Positions 8,068 to 10,809 of a DNA stretch of 10,809 nt are shown piece by piece. The first letter of the stretch is position 1. Each line of letters starts with the position of its first letter. The position numbers were made by a program, and so were the translations under genes. Under the pieces are notes generated by a model, which made no database searches, was not told the DNA's origin, and worked only from the letters and a program-made list of their open reading frames with translations. The stretch comes from Gemmobacter sp. (GTDB lineage: Bacteria; Pseudomonadota; Alphaproteobacteria; Rhodobacterales; Rhodobacteraceae), in the NCBI GenBank assembly GCA_030656535.1, contig JAUSPL010000405.1:1-10809 (forward strand), in the 5' to 3' direction.

Positions 8068-8122
8068 CAAGTGCCAACCCATCCGGCGTGTGGGCGTGCG
8101 GTTCTTGGGGGTTGGGTGCTTG
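8068..8122. repeat. Imperfect GC-rich inverted repeat in the middle of the divergent region
   Basis: CCAACCC (8074-8080) pairs with GGGTTGG (8109-8115). Outside it, CAAG (8068-8071) pairs with CTTG (8119-8122) across a small asymmetric internal loop. It lies upstream of both predicted promoters, so it is probably not transcribed from either. Its role is unknown; it may be chance or a separate regulator or bending site. Confidence 0.35.
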
Positions 8123-8279
8123 CTGACATCTGATGGTGGTCTCGCGTGGTCCTTGGGGCAGCGGCGACGCTGTTCTGAAGCCAGATACGTTTCGATATTT
8201 GAACACAGATTTTGAGAAACGGGACCATCTGTCAAGCAAAGATACTGCGCATCCGATGTTGATCAATCCAAAATTGCTT

Positions 8280-8310
8280 TCACATATTGAAATCGTGTTG
8301 CAATATTTGA
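8280..8310. promoter_or_regulatory. Inverted repeat upstream of the MaoC-SDR-BKACE operon, likely operator
   Basis: TCACATATTG (8280-8289) and CAATATTTGA (8301-8310) are inverted copies with one mismatch in 10 and an 11-bp spacer. The arm centres are 21 bp apart, two helical turns, so a dimer would contact one DNA face. The inner bases form TTG-N11-CAA, which also fits the loose LysR-type T-N11-A pattern, although other regulator families are possible. The repeat ends 56 bp before the TTG start at 8366. A weak -35 (TTGCAA 8298-8303) with CATGCT (8321-8326) overlaps it, but no strong promoter was found on this side. Confidence 0.6.
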
Positions 8311-8354
8311 CCCGTGTTGCCATGCTAAGGTCAGGCTGAAGCTGTCTGACTAGA

Positions 8355-8359
8355 AAGGA
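8355..8359 (+). promoter_or_regulatory. Shine-Dalgarno site supporting a TTG start of the MaoC gene
   Basis: AAGGA lies 6 nt before TTG 8366 but 15 nt before the ATG at 8375. Normal spacing therefore favours the rare TTG start, adding three residues (M-I-L) to the ATG form. Confidence 0.5.
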
Positions 8360-8365
8360 AACCCC

Positions 8366-9202
8366 TTGATCCTCATGGCTGACCATTTGATGTCCGTGAC
8401 GATTCCCGCTCGTGATGTTCCCTATGGTGACCGCGAGACCATTCTGTACGCGCTGGCCTGTGGTGCCGATGCGGATGATCTGCCGTTTGTGTACGAATCG
8501 AACCAGCGGGTCGTGCCAAGTTTTGTGCAGATGCTCGGATTCGATGACAACTGGCTGGAGGTTGCACGTGTTCCGCTGGATCTGGTGGTTCATGGCAGCC
8601 TTGATATCCGGTTTGCCGCGCCGGTACCCTCTGCCGCGACCGTGACGGTGGAAACCGACATCGTCGGGCTGACCGACAAGGGCGCAGGGCGCGGTGGGAT
8701 CGTACATCAGCGGATGCAGGTGCTGCATGAGGGGCAGTTGGTTTCTGACAGCCTGTCCAGCTTGTTCGTGCGCGGCGCCGGGGGATTCGGCGGCAGCCGG
8801 GGCCAGGACTCAGAGGCGATTTCTTGCCCGGATCGCGCCCCGGATCATCAGTTTTCCGTGCCGACGGCTGCCAATCAGGCAGCCCTGTTCAGGTTGCTGG
8901 GCGACCGCAACCCGCTGCATATCGACCCCGACTTTGCCCGCGCAGCAGGGTTCCCGGCACCGATCCTGCACGGAGCGGCGACGTTTGGCACCATTTGCCT
9001 TGCCTTGCTGAAGCGGTTCGCGGCGGGTGACCCCGCGCGATTGACCCGGTTCGCCGCGCGGTTCACGGGGCCGGTCTTCCCCGGCGATCTGCTGAGGCTT
9101 TCGGTGTGGGAAGAACCCGATGGGCTGCGGTTTCGCGCCCATGCCGACGGGCGGGACAAGCCTGTTCTGGACGGCGGATTGGCCGTTCTAAGCGCTGAAT
9201 GA
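8366..9202 (+). CDS. MaoC-family double-hotdog (R)-specific enoyl-CoA hydratase-like protein
   Basis: This 278-residue protein resembles the two-hotdog hydratase 2 enzymes of the peroxisomal multifunctional type, which add water to 2-enoyl-CoA to give (R)-3-hydroxyacyl-CoA. The N-terminal half (about 15-137) has the substrate-binding hotdog features YALACGAD (28-35), VHGSLDIRF (75-83), DKGAGRGG (104-111) and LFVRGAGGFGG (133-143), without a catalytic motif. The C-terminal half carries the hydratase motif LLGDRNPLHIDPDFA (177-191) with the catalytic pair D180 and H185, followed by ILHG (200-203). This one-active-site layout is normal for the family. The start is TTG 8366 because of the ribosome site; ATG 8375 is the alternative. 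It is the first gene of the right operon, followed by an SDR and a BKACE, so it may supply the 3-hydroxyacyl substrate for the SDR. A role in thioester binding or hydrolysis cannot be excluded. Confidence 0.88.
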   Translation: MILMADHLMSVTIPARDVPYGDRETILYALACGADADDLPFVYESNQRVVPSFVQMLGFDDNWLEVARVPLDLVVHGSLDIRFAAPVPSAATVTVETDIVGLTDKGAGRGGIVHQRMQVLHEGQLVSDSLSSLFVRGAGGFGGSRGQDSEAISCPDRAPDHQFSVPTAANQAALFRLLGDRNPLHIDPDFARAAGFPAPILHGAATFGTICLALLKRFAAGDPARLTRFAARFTGPVFPGDLLRLSVWEEPDGLRFRAHADGRDKPVLDGGLAVLSAE

Positions 9203-9227
9203 CATGTGTGACTTCAAGGACAAAACC

Positions 9228-10016
9228 ATGACGGATAACGACTATTGGGCGCGGCAACGGGTGATCGTCACCGCAGGCGCGTCAGGAATCGGGTTGGAAA
9301 TCGCGCGGGCGTTCAAGGCGGTTGGAGCGCAGGTCCACGTCTGCGACATTCAGGAGGACGCGCTTGCCGCGACCAACGCCGAGGGCATCGTCGCGCAAAA
9401 CTGTGATGTTGCCGATCAGGCGCAGGTCGACGCGTTTATCGCCGGGGCTGTGGCTGACATGGGTGGGCTGGACATCTGCATCAACAACGCCGGCATCGCC
9501 GGACCTGCGGCACCCCTGCATGAAATGGACCCCGAGGCATGGCGCCGTACCTTTGATGTCAATGTGCATGGCCAGTTTTACACAGCCCGCGCGGCAATAC
9601 CGCACCTCAAGGTTGCGGCAGCGGCCCATGGTGGCGCAAGCCTGATCTGCATGGCGTCGGTTGCCGGAAAGTACGCCTTTCCGCTGCGGTCGCCCTATGC
9701 GGCGTCCAAGGCTGCGGTGATCGCGATGGCGCGGTCTTTGTCGGTGGAACTTGGCCCGGAACAGATCCGTGTCAATGCAATCGCGCCGGGCGTGGTGGCT
9801 GGCGACCGCATCCGTCGGGTGTTCACCGATCGGGCTGCGCAGAAGGGCATCACCTATGATGAAATGGCAGCTGTCGCCCTGAAGGCAGTGTCGATGAAAA
9901 CCATGGTCGAGCCGCAGGAAATCGCGGCCTTGGTCATGTATTTGGCTTCGCCCGCCGGGCGGCCGATCTCGGGGCAGGTGATGAGCATCTGCGGCGGACT
10001 GGAATACACGGAGTAA
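9228..10016 (+). CDS. SDR-family NAD(P)-dependent oxidoreductase
   Basis: This 262-residue classical short-chain dehydrogenase interconverts an alcohol and a ketone. It has a Rossmann cofactor loop TAGASGIG (15-22), an Asp at the end of the second strand (D40 in VCDIQ) that favours NAD over NADP, NNAG (86-89) and the tetrad N112, S144, Y157, K161. A family-typical end follows (PISGQVMSICGG, 246-257). The first glycine of TGxxxGxG is Ala, a known variant. The frame opens at ATG 9204, but ATG 9228 is chosen because AAGGA (9216-9220) lies 7 nt before it and the Rossmann strand follows at the usual distance. It starts 25 nt after the MaoC stop and ends 4 nt before the BKACE start. The likely job is oxidation of a 3-hydroxy acid or acyl-CoA to the 3-keto form used by BKACE. 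The exact substrate is unknown. Confidence 0.93.
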   Translation: MTDNDYWARQRVIVTAGASGIGLEIARAFKAVGAQVHVCDIQEDALAATNAEGIVAQNCDVADQAQVDAFIAGAVADMGGLDICINNAGIAGPAAPLHEMDPEAWRRTFDVNVHGQFYTARAAIPHLKVAAAAHGGASLICMASVAGKYAFPLRSPYAASKAAVIAMARSLSVELGPEQIRVNAIAPGVVAGDRIRRVFTDRAAQKGITYDEMAAVALKAVSMKTMVEPQEIAALVMYLASPAGRPISGQVMSICGGLEYTE

Positions 10017-10020
10017 CCCC

Positions 10021-10809
10021 ATGGCCGACAAAACCATCATTAGCTGCGCGATCACTGGCGCAACCCATACCCCAACCATGTCGCCTTACCTGCCGGTGAC
10101 GCCTGACGCCATCGTGCGACAAGCCATTGACGCGGCAAATGCCGGGGCGGCGATCTTGCATTTGCATGCGCGCGACCCGCAGACACAGCGCCCGACAGGC
10201 GACGTGGATATCTGGATGGATATCCTGCGCCGCATCAGTGCGGAAACCGATGCCGTTCTGAACATGACCACCGGCGGGTCAACCTACATGTCGATCGAAG
10301 AGCGGTTGACCGCACCGCTGGCCGCCTCGCCCGAGCTGTGTTCGTGCAACATGGGGTCGATGAACTTCGGCACTTACACCATGATCGAGAAGCACAAGGG
10401 CAAGTGGCTGCACGATTGGGAAGAGCCCTATCTGGAGGCATCGCGCGGGGCGATCTTTCGCAACACCTTTGCCGATATCGAAAGCATCATGACACAGCTG
10501 GGTGCGGGCGGCACTCGGTTCGAGTTCGAGTGTTATGACGTGGGCCACCTGTATAACCTGGCGCACATGCTGGACCGTGGGTTCGTCAAGCTGCCCATGT
10601 TCATTCAGTTGATCGTGGGGACGCTGGGCGGTATCGGGCCGGGGCCGGAAAACCTGATGTTCATGAAGGAAACCGCGGACAAGCTGTTTGGCAAGGATTA
10701 CCGTTGGTCGGTTCTTGCAGGCGGGCGGCATCAGATGAACATGGGCACAATGGCGGCCACCATGGGGGGCAACGTCCGTGTTGGGCTGGAAGACAGTTTG
10801 TATGCCGGG
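10021..10809 (+). CDS. Beta-keto acid cleavage enzyme (BKACE/DUF849, Kce-like), 3' end outside window
   Basis: BKACE enzymes are zinc-dependent TIM barrels that condense a beta-keto acid with acetyl-CoA and cleave it to acetoacetate and a new acyl-CoA. The founding member acts on 3-keto-5-aminohexanoate in lysine fermentation. The 263 visible residues of about 300-310 include the N-terminal strand with ITGATHTPTMSPYLPVTP (11-28), the zinc pair HLHARDP (H47, H49), NMTTGGS (81-87), FEFECYDVGHL (167-177) and RVGLEDSL (253-260). Arg-x3-Glu-Asp in the last motif has the same spacing as R226, E230 and D231 recalled for Kce, where E230 is the third zinc ligand. All expected active-site landmarks are present, so the enzyme is probably active. 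GGAG (10010-10013) lies 7 nt before the ATG. The family covers many beta-keto acids and this copy's substrate is not assignable. Confidence 0.94.
   Translation, partial: MADKTIISCAITGATHTPTMSPYLPVTPDAIVRQAIDAANAGAAILHLHARDPQTQRPTGDVDIWMDILRRISAETDAVLNMTTGGSTYMSIEERLTAPLAASPELCSCNMGSMNFGTYTMIEKHKGKWLHDWEEPYLEASRGAIFRNTFADIESIMTQLGAGGTRFEFECYDVGHLYNLAHMLDRGFVKLPMFIQLIVGTLGGIGPGPENLMFMKETADKLFGKDYRWSVLAGGRHQMNMGTMAATMGGNVRVGLEDSLYAG

Larger units (their letters stand above)
7960..8365. other. Divergent intergenic region between the hyu operon and the MaoC-SDR-BKACE operon
   Basis: About 400 bp without a supportable gene. Short open frames here (for example 8009-8215 and 8133-8339 plus, 8038-8235 minus) have no recognisable product or ribosome site. 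The flanks are clearly AT-richer than the genes and hold the promoter and operator candidates listed separately. The centre (about 8045-8165) is GC-rich and contains an imperfect dyad. Confidence 0.8.

Noticed and set aside
8188..8221. Inverted repeat CGTTTC/GAAACG around ATATTTGA
   Set aside because: Six-base arms 22 bp apart with no extension; expected by chance in a region of this size.
7586..8728. Minus-strand open frame of 380 codons crossing the intergenic region into the MaoC gene
   Set aside because: It overlaps hyuA in another frame and the MaoC gene on the opposite strand, has low-complexity basic composition and no recognisable domain.

Overview
The window looks like part of a GC-rich alphaproteobacterial chromosome or large replicon, probably Rhodobacteraceae-like. 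This is judged by eye from base composition, codon use, the twin-arginine-exported binding protein and the gene families; no search was run. It holds nine genes in two divergent operons separated by a non-coding region of about 400 bp. No RNA genes, mobile elements or CRISPR arrays were seen.

Left operon (minus strand, read from about 8041 down to 1): HyuA-type ATP-dependent hydantoinase/oxoprolinase/carboxylase subunit (7959-5941), HyuB-type partner (5944-4343), Tat-exported family 5 solute-binding protein (4289-2670), DppB-type permease (2511-1483), DppC-type permease (1478-636) and a DppD-type ATPase (636-1, cut by the window edge). Genes abut or overlap at three junctions (4-base GTGA overlap hyuA/hyuB, 4-nt gap between the permeases, 1-base TGATG overlap permease/ATPase). 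The 158-nt gap between binding protein and permease contains a perfect 9-bp GC-rich stem-loop.

Right operon (plus strand, from 8366): a two-hotdog MaoC-type enoyl-CoA hydratase-like protein, an SDR dehydrogenase with a complete catalytic tetrad, and a beta-keto acid cleavage enzyme (BKACE, DUF849) cut by the right edge. Spacing is tight (25 and 4 nt).

The divergent intergenic region carries a good candidate promoter for the hyu operon (perfect TTGACA, 17-bp spacer), a dyad just downstream of its predicted start, a near-perfect 10-bp-arm inverted repeat in front of the right operon, and several copies of an AATATT-centred word on both sides. This suggests joint control by a regulator not encoded in the window.

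Inferred role: uptake and breakdown of an unidentified small molecule. The importer and HyuAB would bring in and open (or carboxylate) the substrate. The hydratase, dehydrogenase and BKACE form a plausible chain of enoyl, 3-hydroxy, 3-keto and cleavage by acetyl-CoA to acetoacetate plus an acyl-CoA. The substrate cannot be read from the sequence. The combination is the most interesting aspect of the window.
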